From Aphrocallistes beatrix (Eukaryota > Porifera > Hexactinellida > Sceptrulophora > Aphrocallistidae), in contig OY725502.1 in NCBI GenBank assembly GCA_963281255.1, positions 1,798,001 through 1,862,000 of the forward strand: a stretch of 64,000 nucleotides of DNA. Reading direction: 5' to 3'. Below are positions 1-11,094 of this stretch, in pieces. The stretch's first letter is position 1. Each line of letters opens with the position of its first letter. Position numbers and translations under genes: made by a program. The notes beneath the pieces were generated by a model that saw only the letters and a list, made by a program, of their open reading frames with translations, had not been told where the DNA came from and did not search any database.

Positions 1-3000
1 ATGGAAAACGATGTCAAGTTTGGAAGTGCAAACCCCAGTGAGATCATCGGGAGGATTGTTGACAAAATAAGTAAGGGCGAAAACATAAAACGGATTAGTG
101 TTGTTGGTTGTTTACCAGAATCGATTCCAAATGAACGAGCATATGAATTGGTTAGAGAGCTAACAATTGACTTTGTGGAAGCACTAGGAAGTAAGGAGTT
201 GTTCCAAACAGAAGTTAGCGTTAGATCCGCTCTGGTATCTGTTGATAATAACGGGAGGAAACTGACAGGAAAGCTTCGATACAATGGCAACAAGAAAACA
301 GGAATCGAATGGAAACATAAAGATAGTTTGGTTAAATTAATCGGCGCTTTTGATAATGACCGAAATCCAATTATAAAAGATGGAATTCCAGGTGACACAG
401 AAGAATCACATTATTTCGGGATTCTGCCTTCAGGAACAGATATATGGATTACACCAGAAAATCAGTATCCAAAAATATCGTACAGGGTAACTAGTGGTGT
501 AACTTTACCCGATAGTAATGCTTTAGCTGTCAGTGATGCCTTTAAGTGGGTTAATAAGGTGGCGGAAAAAATATACGGAGATATTGACGAAACTTCACGT
601 GCTGAAGCAAAAAAATACAAAGTTCAGTTTTTGGATGGTGACAGAGGTGTGGCCGAGAATCAGCCTGTAAGGGAAATTCGTAGCATCGACGATTTTCTAA
701 TTGAACTGAAATACTATGGTGAACTTGGACAGGGAATTCCAAAGGCAAAAAATAATGCTGTTTGCTATCGGTTCGGAGATTGGGTCGTAACCATGAATCT
801 CGACAATTTTTATGTCAGCGTTGAAGGAGTCATCATCAGTGACACAGATTCAGATGCCAAAAGGGAAGAAGTGAATAACATTAAAGAGCATTGGCAGAAA
901 CTTGATGAAAAATATAGAGATATGCAACCGAACACTGGTGACAACTTCTTCGATAACGTTAACAGTTGGATAAATGGACAACATGAAAAGATCGGACTTA
1001 CTGTAGAGGATGCTTACAATGCACAGTGTGGTATGGCCATGTTTCTCTCCGAATCCATTAGATGTTTTCATAATCACATCACTAACATGATGGCTCTGAG
1101 TCTAGTCCGTGCTGGCTACTTGACAAAGGAATTTTTCTTCAACAGTAATCCAATGGCTCGTGGAGGTAGCTGGCAACTCAGATATGAAAATGGCAAATTA
1201 AAAACAGGATTGGATTTAATGACTGATCCTATACTAGATTCAAATGAACCGATCAAAAACAAAGTTCAAGGAAGAAAGGTCAAAGGAATGAGAAAAGTGA
1301 GAGATCTAATATCTCGTTTCGGACAAACATGGCTGTCTCATGTTGACGTGGATGGAGTAATGGGATCTAGACAGCCTGCACCCGGAGCTGAAACAGCAGA
1401 ATACAATTTTCATAGTAACTTGATAGATAATCTAAAGGATGTAGCACGAAGGATTGGAACATATCTCAGAGACTATGAACTGAAATATGCAACAAAATAC
1501 CTTCTATCTTCATTGGTCTCAGAGGCAGAAAACGAAGCAGTTGATACACAAATTAACGACTTCAAAACATCAGAAGATAGGAGCCTGTCTGTAAGAACAT
1601 CAATAGCCCTCACAAATGATCATGAGTATGTGTCTGATGTCATTAAGAAGGAGATAACTGAGAAGTCCCAACAGACTGGGAAAAAGTATCAAATCGTACC
1701 TAATTCTGTAGAGATTGAAGAAGATAGCGAAAAGGTCAGATTTCAAATTGAAGAGGATGGGAATCCTGACAGCGAACCTGAAGAAGTCAGAACAACAATT
1801 GATAGGTCGCGACTGGTCTCACGAGAAATGATAGAACAAATGCAGAGGGAGAGTAAAGAGATCGCTAAGTCAACCGACACTGAAGGGGGAAAGTTAGCAA
1901 AGTTTAATCGAGGTTTCGGAATCTACAACACTGTAATAGGACTGTTTCAATCAATCGGTTCATTAGAGAATGGTGACATGACTCAAGGAGTCACTGGACT
2001 AGCTCAGAACATTCACGGGGTAGGCGAGCTGACAGAATACAACCAAAAGATATCCAAAGCTGCAGGGAAATTTCTGAGCCGAGCACTTCGTCAAGGCGTC
2101 AAAGACCTAGCTGAGTTGGCATCAAAGGCTTTAGGAGAAGAAGCTGGCGCATTCGTGGAACAGGCAGGAGGGGAAATCATGTCAACAGCTGGGAAAATTG
2201 GAAATTTCTTAGAAAAAGGCCTATCTCCTATCATTGGAACCGCATTTGGAATCAACAACATTATCCAGGACTTCAAACAACACTCTATACTGGGTTATAT
2301 TGACGGTGTACTGGACATTGCAATTACTGGAGTCTCTTTACTAGGCCCTAAGGCAGAACCGCTGAAAATTGCATTGACCATCCTTCGTATGGTAATTGGA
2401 ATCTTCTACAATGACATCAGCAATGAACTCGATAAGCTACCTCCACACGCGAGTGTTGTAGACAAAATAGATGCAGTGTTGGCAGGAATTGCAAAATCCT
2501 TTCTAGACATCTTGAAAGAGTTCACACCCTGGGGTGCCATAGACAATTCGAATAAACTTAACCAAGAATACAATAAAGAGCAAAACTTTCTGGCCAAACT
2601 TTCAGATTACCACAACTACTTTAACATTAAGGATGAAAAGGGTTCACCAACCAACAACATCAATTTTGCAGGTGGATCTGATTCTTGGGATGGAGGAAAT
2701 ATCACGTTCCATTTGGGAGAGAATTCTCAGTCCACATTGAAACTTGAAGTTACTAATAAACAAGGACAAATAGAACAAGAGACGCACCAAATAGACACGC
2801 ATGGTGTCGAAGATATAACGATGGGAATTGGAGAAGCTCACACGATAAGTTTCAAGAAAGTTACCGTAAAACTTTTCTGGTTCATACCTGTTGACTCAAA
2901 AACTGTAATAAATAAAGTAACAGGTGATAAAAATACTCTCCATGGTACATACTATGGAAACTCAAAGAATAATCGCTTTATGGCAGTTCAAAATATATCC

Positions 3001-6000
3001 TCAAAGACCGCACATGACTTAGGTTATCAACTCTCTGACTATTATTACAGACTGTTTGGTAGAGAGGGGAATGATTCCTTCTTTCTTGGTCCTCAACATA
3101 CCTATGTTGAAGGAAATGAAGGATCCGATACTTACTTCATTAATAGTGAATCAGTACACACTGAAATCAACAATTACGCTACTGATGGAGTAACAGATTA
3201 CATTATTGTAGATCTGTTTTACGGTCAGCTCACTCCATGTAAAATGGACGAACACTTGTATCTCATACTCTGGCGTATGTTTCCTATTGAGCCACTGAAT
3301 GGTGTAAACTCTGATAAATGCCAGCTGTTAAGAACGGAAAATGATCATATATACAATATGTATGTTAGCATGTACTTCAAGCACTTGATGATACTTCGGA
3401 ACTGGTTCGTATCAGAAACATATCAACATATTATCTTCCAAACTTCAGACGGAGTCCTCTTCAAGGTGTCAGCCACGAGCATTGGAGGTGTAGAATTCAT
3501 TCCATTCGCGATAAATGGTGCACAAGCCAAAACTGGGCAGACTATAGACGCCCGGATACTAGACTTTTCACAAGTCACAGCTCTAGTAGGATCGGATCAT
3601 GATGACGTCATACATGGTAACGACATAGCTAACCGAATCAGTGGTGGGTTGGGATCCAACCTACTTTCAGGAGGGAATGGTAAAGACACCTACATCATCA
3701 CAACTCCAAAACCGGGAGCTGATACCATTAACAACTATGCCACTGATGGTAGAGTAGATACACTCGTGATAGCTAACGTCACACTAGAAATGCTTACTGC
3801 CACCACCAGCACATCCTCACATGATCTGTTCCTGTCACAACTTGCTCAGGATGGACATGAAAAACTAATCGTTACAATCAAGAACTGGTTTGTGAGTGAT
3901 GAATATCGACACATGATACTGATGACAGAAGACGGAGCTGCTAATATGGCAACAAAACAGCTATTCACCGGATCAGAACATGCATCATCAATTCCTGTTC
4001 ATCTACAGCCTCTGTTTATTAACATGTCCTCAATAGAACTGAACATTACCTCGTCTGCTGGAGATAAATTTGTCTATGATCGAAAGCTTAACCTGAGTGC
4101 TGATCCTCAACTTTATCAAGTCACATCCATATTTGGTACTTCTCAGAATGACTTAATGATTGGAAACAGGAATGATAACTATATGACTGGAGGAAGAGGG
4201 AGTGATAAGATGATTGGAATGGAAGGAGCAGATGTGTATGTGTCCAAGCGAGGTGATGGAGAACTTCAGATCGACAATTACGCAATCGATGCTTCAATGG
4301 ACACTTTGTTGTTTGAGGCAAATTTTTCTGACATAAAACTGAATAGAACTGACGACGATCTAGTCCTCTCTGGTGGAGGGCAGGAAGTGACTTTGGAGAG
4401 GTGGTTCTCAGGGCCACAATATCAACACCTGCTGGTGCGCTCACTCGATGTAGTGTTTCAACTTCCTACGAGAAAAATAACAAAAACCCCCAAAATTCTG
4501 GATAATTCAAAAAAGAACCGAGGTGTGGATGTGTGCCTAACAGGTGAGTGGGAGACAGTTGAAAGAGTGATCGGATCTCAAGGTCACGACCTCATTATCG
4601 GAAACTCACAGAACAACTACATAGATCCTAATACAGGAGGTTTTCATCTACAAGGTGCAAATGGCAGTGACACATACGTCATTAAATCCACATACGGGAA
4701 AGGAATCATTGAAAACTTTGCCGAAGATCAAACCGCAGACCTGCTCCAGTTTTCTGTCCCCTACTCGAGCATTAGTATAACCGTCAAAAATGATGACGTC
4801 ACACTTACATCTAACACTGGACAAGGACTTGTGGATATAACTCTGAGTGGCTATGTGAATAGGAGCAATGAAAAGTACCAACAGCACCTTTCCACCATCT
4901 CTAGTGATGGGATTTTATTCCTTATTCAACCTGAAAACAAATCCAATCTGATCACAGTTGAAACGATTCCTATCATAATCAACAAGGCTCATTCAGATGT
5001 TGGACAGCGCATTAACCTATCAGCTAATGCCAACCATACTCATGTCCGTACAGTGTTGGGAGCTAGTGCACGTCAGAACTACATCGTCGGGAATGATGTG
5101 AATAACACTTTAATTGGAGGAAGTCAATCCGATCATCTGGAGGGATCGGGTGGAGATAATATCCTCAAAGGAGGAGGGGGAAATGACACCATCATAGGGG
5201 GACCAGGTAGGGACACTATAGTAGGAGGAAGTGGAAATGATACGTTGTGGGGTGGAGAGGGTGATGACGTCATTGCTCCTGGTTTGGGAACTAATCAAGT
5301 TGACGGGGGTCCAGGATCTGATACAGTTATATACAGCGGGGATGTTTTAGGTTCAAAAGGCATCATTCTTGACTTAACCACTGGGAAGTGTGTTCATGAA
5401 GGAAGCGAAGACAACTTGACCAGTATTGAGAGTGCTTATGGTACAGAGTTCAATGATATACTAATGGGGGACGGTGGAGATAACGTGTTAGTTGGACTAG
5501 GAGGAGATGATTACCTCGTATCCGTAGCTGGTTATGATATCTTGAATGGAGGGAATGGATCTGACACGTACAACCTTTCATCAGTCACAAATGGAACCAT
5601 CACTATACTGAACTATGCCGCTGATCAGGTTCAGGATATGGTACTAATGAACTATTGTAATAAGTCCGAATTAAGCTATGAAAGATCGCGAGGTGATCTT
5701 GTTGTTAGAGTGATCAATGCTAAGTACCCTGTCTTCACTGATATCAACAGACCAACTGTAATCTTCAGAGACTTCTACTCACACCCTAAGAACTCCCGCC
5801 ATATATCTATGTCATTGTCAGATGGTGTCATTAATCTTAACGAATTTGGAAATGAGAGAAAAACAGCTGTTAGCGTCCCTCTATTCCTGGCAATAATCGT
5901 GGTATGCGTCCTAGTTCTAATTTCAATTGCACTCGTTTTCATAGTTCTGTATATGATTCTTAGGCTCCGTGCTAGAAAGAAAGCGCCGTATGATCCCGCC

Positions 6001-6033
6001 TTAACCGTGAAGCTGCTGGATAATAATAAATAG
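1..6033 (+). CDS. C80 protease / pore-region / RTX-repeat membrane-anchored protein, probably 5'-partial
   Basis: The open frame has 2010 codons and no intron. Residues about 29-115 resemble the C-terminal half of the C80 cysteine-protease domain of MARTX and large clostridial toxins: a catalytic-Cys motif ISVVGC (C37), then VSVRS and a following Trp-containing strand. Residues about 640-830 are small-residue-rich and helical, like the TcdA/TcdB pore region. Residues about 1020-1890 contain several clusters of GGxGxD calcium-binding nonapeptides, the densest at about 1705-1780, alternating with at least five copies of a unit of form NYA-D-G...W-F...YQH...DG, like haemolysin-related calcium-binding domains. 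A single membrane segment at about 1961-1990 is followed by a basic stop-transfer RLRARKK and a short tail. The catalytic His half of C80 is not present, so the frame probably starts upstream of the window and the ATG at base 1 is probably internal. The likely role is a surface-anchored, self-cleaving effector or adhesin; this is inference. Base composition matches the neighbours, and the membrane anchor is unlike bacterial relatives. Confidence 0.8.
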   Translation: MENDVKFGSANPSEIIGRIVDKISKGENIKRISVVGCLPESIPNERAYELVRELTIDFVEALGSKELFQTEVSVRSALVSVDNNGRKLTGKLRYNGNKKTGIEWKHKDSLVKLIGAFDNDRNPIIKDGIPGDTEESHYFGILPSGTDIWITPENQYPKISYRVTSGVTLPDSNALAVSDAFKWVNKVAEKIYGDIDETSRAEAKKYKVQFLDGDRGVAENQPVREIRSIDDFLIELKYYGELGQGIPKAKNNAVCYRFGDWVVTMNLDNFYVSVEGVIISDTDSDAKREEVNNIKEHWQKLDEKYRDMQPNTGDNFFDNVNSWINGQHEKIGLTVEDAYNAQCGMAMFLSESIRCFHNHITNMMALSLVRAGYLTKEFFFNSNPMARGGSWQLRYENGKLKTGLDLMTDPILDSNEPIKNKVQGRKVKGMRKVRDLISRFGQTWLSHVDVDGVMGSRQPAPGAETAEYNFHSNLIDNLKDVARRIGTYLRDYELKYATKYLLSSLVSEAENEAVDTQINDFKTSEDRSLSVRTSIALTNDHEYVSDVIKKEITEKSQQTGKKYQIVPNSVEIEEDSEKVRFQIEEDGNPDSEPEEVRTTIDRSRLVSREMIEQMQRESKEIAKSTDTEGGKLAKFNRGFGIYNTVIGLFQSIGSLENGDMTQGVTGLAQNIHGVGELTEYNQKISKAAGKFLSRALRQGVKDLAELASKALGEEAGAFVEQAGGEIMSTAGKIGNFLEKGLSPIIGTAFGINNIIQDFKQHSILGYIDGVLDIAITGVSLLGPKAEPLKIALTILRMVIGIFYNDISNELDKLPPHASVVDKIDAVLAGIAKSFLDILKEFTPWGAIDNSNKLNQEYNKEQNFLAKLSDYHNYFNIKDEKGSPTNNINFAGGSDSWDGGNITFHLGENSQSTLKLEVTNKQGQIEQETHQIDTHGVEDITMGIGEAHTISFKKVTVKLFWFIPVDSKTVINKVTGDKNTLHGTYYGNSKNNRFMAVQNISSKTAHDLGYQLSDYYYRLFGREGNDSFFLGPQHTYVEGNEGSDTYFINSESVHTEINNYATDGVTDYIIVDLFYGQLTPCKMDEHLYLILWRMFPIEPLNGVNSDKCQLLRTENDHIYNMYVSMYFKHLMILRNWFVSETYQHIIFQTSDGVLFKVSATSIGGVEFIPFAINGAQAKTGQTIDARILDFSQVTALVGSDHDDVIHGNDIANRISGGLGSNLLSGGNGKDTYIITTPKPGADTINNYATDGRVDTLVIANVTLEMLTATTSTSSHDLFLSQLAQDGHEKLIVTIKNWFVSDEYRHMILMTEDGAANMATKQLFTGSEHASSIPVHLQPLFINMSSIELNITSSAGDKFVYDRKLNLSADPQLYQVTSIFGTSQNDLMIGNRNDNYMTGGRGSDKMIGMEGADVYVSKRGDGELQIDNYAIDASMDTLLFEANFSDIKLNRTDDDLVLSGGGQEVTLERWFSGPQYQHLLVRSLDVVFQLPTRKITKTPKILDNSKKNRGVDVCLTGEWETVERVIGSQGHDLIIGNSQNNYIDPNTGGFHLQGANGSDTYVIKSTYGKGIIENFAEDQTADLLQFSVPYSSISITVKNDDVTLTSNTGQGLVDITLSGYVNRSNEKYQQHLSTISSDGILFLIQPENKSNLITVETIPIIINKAHSDVGQRINLSANANHTHVRTVLGASARQNYIVGNDVNNTLIGGSQSDHLEGSGGDNILKGGGGNDTIIGGPGRDTIVGGSGNDTLWGGEGDDVIAPGLGTNQVDGGPGSDTVIYSGDVLGSKGIILDLTTGKCVHEGSEDNLTSIESAYGTEFNDILMGDGGDNVLVGLGGDDYLVSVAGYDILNGGNGSDTYNLSSVTNGTITILNYAADQVQDMVLMNYCNKSELSYERSRGDLVVRVINAKYPVFTDINRPTVIFRDFYSHPKNSRHISMSLSDGVINLNEFGNERKTAVSVPLFLAIIVVCVLVLISIALVFIVLYMILRLRARKKAPYDPALTVKLLDNNK

Positions 6034-6103
6034 CAAGCTTAATACAGAACTTATATAAATCGCTCTACTGCTCTTTTTTAGTATGTGTATATATAGAGCA
6101 AGG

Positions 6104-6109
6104 AATAAA
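6104..6109 (+). terminator. Candidate polyadenylation signal of the RTX gene
   Basis: An AATAAA hexamer lies 71 bases after the stop codon of the RTX-type gene, on its strand. No cleavage-site evidence is available, and AT-rich DNA makes chance hexamers common. Confidence 0.4.
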
Positions 6110-6652
6110 CTGGATTTTAAAGCATTTGAACATTGTGTGTTAGTTTTGATAGTGAGTATTCTGCGTGTCAATCTTGTAAATATGAACTTGTGTATTCCCT
6201 ATAATTTGTATATCTTGTTTATTGACTATAATTTGTATTACCTTAAGGTTAACTTTCGGTTGGCTAGCTGAATTTTTTCAAAATTTTGAAGCGTCTTTTC
6301 AGGAGGAAATTTGTCTAAATTAACGAATTCCACCCTAAAATGTCAAAAAAGACACTAGAATAGCTGCAAACCAAATTAGCATTTTTTGGGGAGTTTGTAG
6401 AGTGGCGATTTTCAAAAAAATCAACCTGTCCTCTTTCAAACTACTATATCTCAGAACGGCTTGAGATGTCTGGATTTTCTCAACGCTAATCGATTCTTTT
6501 TCGTTCTATTGGTTCAGAGTTTTGAAAATTATGGTGTTTTTAAAGACGAAAAAGAAAATAAATCGCAACTCCTCTGCATTTAAAAACCCATAACTTTCCA
6601 AAACAGTATCGATTCTGAAAGCAGGTGGACACTCTTTTTGGGTCCCTTTATA
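6110..6652. other. Gene-free AT-rich spacer
   Basis: No supported gene lies here. Short frames exist but have no recognisable domain. The text 'cataacttt...tatcgattctgaaagc' near 6590 loosely resembles sequence near 37.2-37.35 kb, so part of it may be an old dispersed repeat. Confidence 0.4.
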
Positions 6653-6793
6653 CAGCGGAATTCGCTTATTAGCAACTCGAGTTTTGATTATAAAATGGTT
6701 GGTAATGAGGGAACAGAATTAACACAAAATCTTCACTTGGGACCTGTAAATTGGTTGCTAATAGAGCATTATTGCTAATAAGCGAATTCCCCT
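6653..6793. mobile_element. Short MITE with TA target duplication
   Basis: The terminal inverted repeats begin CAGCGGAATTCGCTTATTAG on the left and read CTAATAAGCGAATTCCCCTG on the right. Both sides are flanked by TA. The 141-base length and lack of any coding content fit a non-autonomous Tc1/mariner/pogo-superfamily element. Related CAG...CTG elements with TA duplications occur elsewhere in the window. Confidence 0.75.
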
Positions 6794-7129
6794 GTATTTG
6801 TTTGTTTGTTTTTAATTCAATTCCTATTTTAACTATTGATAAAGATTGTTAATATTAACAAAAGTTTACAATCTTATCAATAAATAATGAGCAAATTGAG
6901 TTTTGTAAACTATTCATTCAAATTTTGCGAATTTTTAATTTGATAATTATCTCATTTGCGAATGTACTACATACACCACAACTAAACACAGTACATATAC
7001 TACAATAGTATTACAATTGCTGAATGAGTCAATACTACTTGTACAATGCAAATTCTACTCCAATTAAACACAAATTTTAGTAGTACTTATTGTACACAAA
7101 CAAGAAGCTCATATCTTGATATCAGAGAA

Positions 7130-8308
7130 TGCACTGGCTTTCTGAAATAAGGCAAGCACTGACTCAGCTTCCTCCACTTTTGTTGCTGCTTTAGAGCCTA
7201 ATGTAGTCCAAGTAATGACCACATGTTATTCTTGTAAGTCTCTCCATGCTCTAGCAATAGGGAACCCAACACATGTTGGGCTGGCATCATCCGACCAAGA
7301 CTCGCTATATAGAGAACATATTAGCATGGATTCGGGGGGTATATAAATCTATAAACTTTAACTTTTAACTTTATATACCAAATTCAATCACGTTTCACAG
7401 CCAAACGGAGATGTTCAAATGCCTCTCTACAATTTCCTTTGTGATACTCAATTATACCATTCATCACAGCCTCAGCTATATCCAGAATTCCTTTTCTAGG
7501 GTTTTCAGGATTGCATATAAAATTATTCATTCTTCCTGACCTCATAAAACAACTCACGTTCTGCATCTGTTTCTGTTTGCCTACCCAATGCAGCGAACGA
7601 TACTGCCTGCGCATATCGCGACATAGCTACTGAGCTAGGGAACATAACCTTATCATCATCAATGGGACGTTTGATCATATATTCCCATTTGCCAAAACGT
7701 GCCAGTACATGCCAATCAATAGATCTAAATGGCTCTATGTATGTATATGAGGCCAATCGGTATGCCAGAGAACTTGTGGCAGCTTCAGACCCTAACTCAA
7801 TTTTTGAAGCTTCTGCGTATTTCAGTGCAGTAGCACACTGTCCATTAAACACGGCCGCCCTAAGGAAATGGTGATTACCTGTATGTATGCAGTACAAGAA
7901 GTAGAAATCATTGTACCTTTTGGAACCTTTCTCCTTTAAAATTCATTGTCGACCATAATAGCGCGCATGTTCACTTCAATAGCGTCCTTGTAGTTTCCTA
8001 ACCACATGTCGATATGGCTAGCCATGTGGCAGAGGTGACCATACGCTTTACTATCGTAGCGCAATACATCTGTAGCTGGTAAGGCTTTCTCGGGTGTAGC
8101 AGACCATTCCATTGTATGAATATAGAAGTGGCATAGGGCAGGGTGATAGGAAGCTAGCTTCAGACCTTTTTCAAGTACCATCACAAGTTCTTATGTTTCT
8201 GGGATTGCTGGCTTGATGTCAGGAAGAGAAGTCCACAATTACCATGGTGCCAGGTTCATGAGTCTCCGCAAAGAAAGTAACTACATCCACGTTATCTTCA
8301 AACTTCTG
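7130..8308 (-). pseudogene. Decayed TPR-repeat protein gene, bacterial-type family
   Basis: Read on the minus strand from 8308, conserved blocks of a TPR family common in bacteria follow one another in order but in shifting frames: an N-terminal KFEDNVDVV, then RLMNLAPW, HFYIHTMEW, GHLCHMASHIDMWLGNY, NDFYFLYCIHTGNHHFL, EAFEHLRLAVKRD and, near 7200, NMWSLLGLH. At least two stops (near 8190 and 8230) and frame changes near 7935 and 7520 interrupt it. A splice-acceptor-like TATATCAG just before the KFEDN block suggests it once had an upstream exon. The homology is inferred from motif order and spacing, not from a search. The gene cannot give an intact product as it stands. Confidence 0.6.
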
Positions 8309-8619
8309 ATATATACATATAAATCTATATTAGAGATTTATTTTGGTTCAGGAAAATGAGTACGTACTGAAGTATGTCCATGGCCTACTTAATACAGTAT
8401 GTCACCGAGAAAGCCTGAAAAATAGAAGGCCAGTTTTAACACAGTTAAAATTTAATTAGACCGATAGATCAAAAACCGTATACGATAGTCCTTTGAAATG
8501 TATTATTACCATATACCATAGATTACTTAATACTATGGACTGTTGACTCTCCTATTCGGGTCTTTAAACTCGGGCCCATTGTGTTTATTGACATCTCGTA
8601 ATCCACTCAAGTTAGACAT

Positions 8620-9480
8620 GGGAAATGTATTATTGTTAAATAGGAAGTCATATTTTTGGAATCCATTGGTCATGTTGGCTGACCTCAACTATATGTGGAA
8701 TGTGAGTTACGTGGTTTTCACACCTGTTTTTACAGATTTAAGATACATTTTGGCGATATTCTGACCTGTTTTAAGCACATTTTAAAGCGTTATTAATGTA
8801 TGATTTTCAACGATAATCAAGGTGGGGACGGGTTGATTCGAAAAATTTGACCTTTTCTAAAGGAATTGGGTACATTCCAGCGTTGCTATGGAAACGCATT
8901 TTTACCATTTGAGCCTATATCTTGAAAACCGTTATAGCTAGACATTCAAATTTTGATAGATAGAATAGAAAGTATCGGATACTTTCTATTAGCTTCTAAT
9001 ACATTTTGTTCCATTAAACTTAAGGTTTTCGAGATATGGTGCAATTTATCAAATATGATTCATAAAATATATTTCACCATATCTCGAAAACCTTAAGATT
9101 TAATGGAACAAAATGTATTAGAAGCTAATAGAAAGTAGCCTATTATCTATCAAATACATCAAAATTTTAATGTCTAGCTATAACGGTTTTCAAGATATAG
9201 GCTCAAATGGTAAAAATGCGTTACCATAGCAACGCTGGAATGTACCCAATTCCTTTAGAAAAGGTCAAATTTTTCGAATCAACCCATCCCCACCTTGATT
9301 ATCTTTGAAAATCATACATTAATAATGCTTTAAAATGTGCTTAAAACAGGTCAGAATATCGCCAAAATGTATCTTAAATCTGTGAAAACATAATTCACAT
9401 TCCACATATAATTGAGGTCAGCCAACATGACCAATGGATTCCAAAAATATGACTTCCTATTTAACAATAATACATTTCCC
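8620..9480. repeat. Long-armed fold-back (inverted repeat) element
   Basis: The sequence from 8620 to about 9040 is repeated as a close reverse complement from about 9070 to 9480, leaving a loop of only about 30 bases. The tips read GGGAAATGTATTATTG. Both arms encode the same accidental peptide (GNVLLLNRKSYFWNPL...), which is why matching open frames appear on opposite strands. I could not find a clear target duplication. No transposase is present. Confidence 0.75.
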
Positions 9481-10022
9481 AGAAAGAAACGACTCGCAGT
9501 CCATACTTGATTAGCACTATCTTCTCTTCTGATAATCATCCGTCTTGATAGCTGGTGTGATGCATTGTAAATTCTAATACGCAAGATTTTCCACACATAA
9601 TACAACAATCTCTTTAGCTGTCAGTTTAATATCTTTTCCCTGTCAATATCAGAAATGAAACAATTGAGAGATCTAGGTTGAGACACTGGACACTATTATT
9701 ACCAAATTCACAAATATAAATTCTTCTTTCTGTGGAAACAGCAACATCTCTAGGATCCTTTATTTAAGTTCTATCCTTCCTTCCTTTCCAACGGTGCTTA
9801 GAAACTTTCTTGAAGAGAATAGATGTTAAGTGAACAGCCAATAGATTGAGTGACATAAACCTTTTCTTGAAGAATACAAATTCCACTTGAACATTTTCTT
9901 GCTGAACATGAAAAGGAATTGAAACATCCTATCGAACACTTGCACAAGAGTATATATCTCATGAATAAATTCAAGTTCTACTTAGAAATGTTTCAGATTT
10001 TTCTTATACGTACATACACTAG

Positions 10023-10313
10023 ATTGCGAGATACCGTATAAGCTATGAATGTGTCTTAGAGGAGAGATACGATGCGAAGTTAGATCTGAAGGAAATTGAG
10101 GGAGCGCACAGAGAATACGGAGAATACAAGCAGAAGTATGACGATACGCTGAGATACCATTCCCAATTAACGTCGAAACTGAAACAGACAGAAGAAGTTA
10201 AGCTTTTGGAAGACGTGAATCAAGGTTTTGAAAAGAGATTGAGATATTTAAAGAAACCACACGGACAAAAGTCCAACCCGAGCGATTCATCCAGCGTGAG
10301 AGCTGACATATGA
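10023..10313 (+). other. Coiled-coil-like open stretch, possible decayed exon
   Basis: A 96-codon stretch follows a TACACTAG acceptor-like site and ends at TGA. It is highly charged with heptad-like character (EERYDAKLDLKEIEGAHREY...). It lacks its own early ATG, which fits an exon rather than a complete gene. It lies just upstream of a MITE insertion. It could also be a chance frame, and no family is recognised. Confidence 0.3.
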
Positions 10314-10406
10314 CCAATCGGGAAGAACTCCGCATTTCAGGACCAAGTCATGCTTATCCAAAAGGGAGGAGAGGACGAAGAGAATAATTATGCCTAATAC
10401 CCCTAG

Positions 10407-11094
10407 CAGAGTGGACAATGGGTTACTTACAGTGACCCATGACCCATCTGACCCATTGCATGCGTGACCCAGTGACCCACTATGTGACCCAGTGACCCAG
10501 TGACCCAGTACGTGACCCAGCGACCCAGTAATCCAGTACGTTACACAGTGACTCAGACTAGTTTAAATTTACTGGATTATGACTCACAATCCAGTAAATT
10601 TTGCCAAAAGGATTTCTGCAACTATAGGTAAATACAATAATATAGGAAATTGTAGAAGTACAGCATGATCAGAAGTCCAGAACCACCAGTCCGGTTGGTA
10701 TAGCGTATTCAAGATTCAAGAAGGATAAGTATAGGCTTACTCTACTCAATACTCAATCACATAAATTTGTTGTGGTTACCTACGGACACTTTAATTATAA
10801 AGAAGTTTTCGAATCGTTTGTTTGCGACTATACAATAGTATAGTCGCCAACTATTAAAATGAGCGGCTATATATTATATATTATATATATAGGTCACTGG
10901 GTCAAGGGCTTGTAACCCATGACTCATCGATTTATGTGGCCCATGTGACCCATTACCCATTACCCTGTAATCCAGTGACCCAGTGACCCAGTGATTGGGT
11001 CACTGGGTCAAGAGGTCGTGACCCATGACCCAACTGACCCAGCGATTTATGTGACCCAAGTGACCCATGACCCAGTGACCCATGGTCCACTCTG
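10407..11094. mobile_element. hAT-type MITE packed with GTGACCCA repeats
   Basis: The element begins CAGAGTGGACAATGGGTTA and ends with the matching inverted sequence TGACCCATGGTCCACTCTG. It is flanked on both sides by the exact 8-bp duplication ACCCCTAG. Clusters of TGACCCA/GTGACCCAGT units lie near both ends, in inverted relationship, around an AT-rich centre. An 8-bp duplication is the hallmark of the hAT superfamily. There is no coding capacity. Confidence 0.85.
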
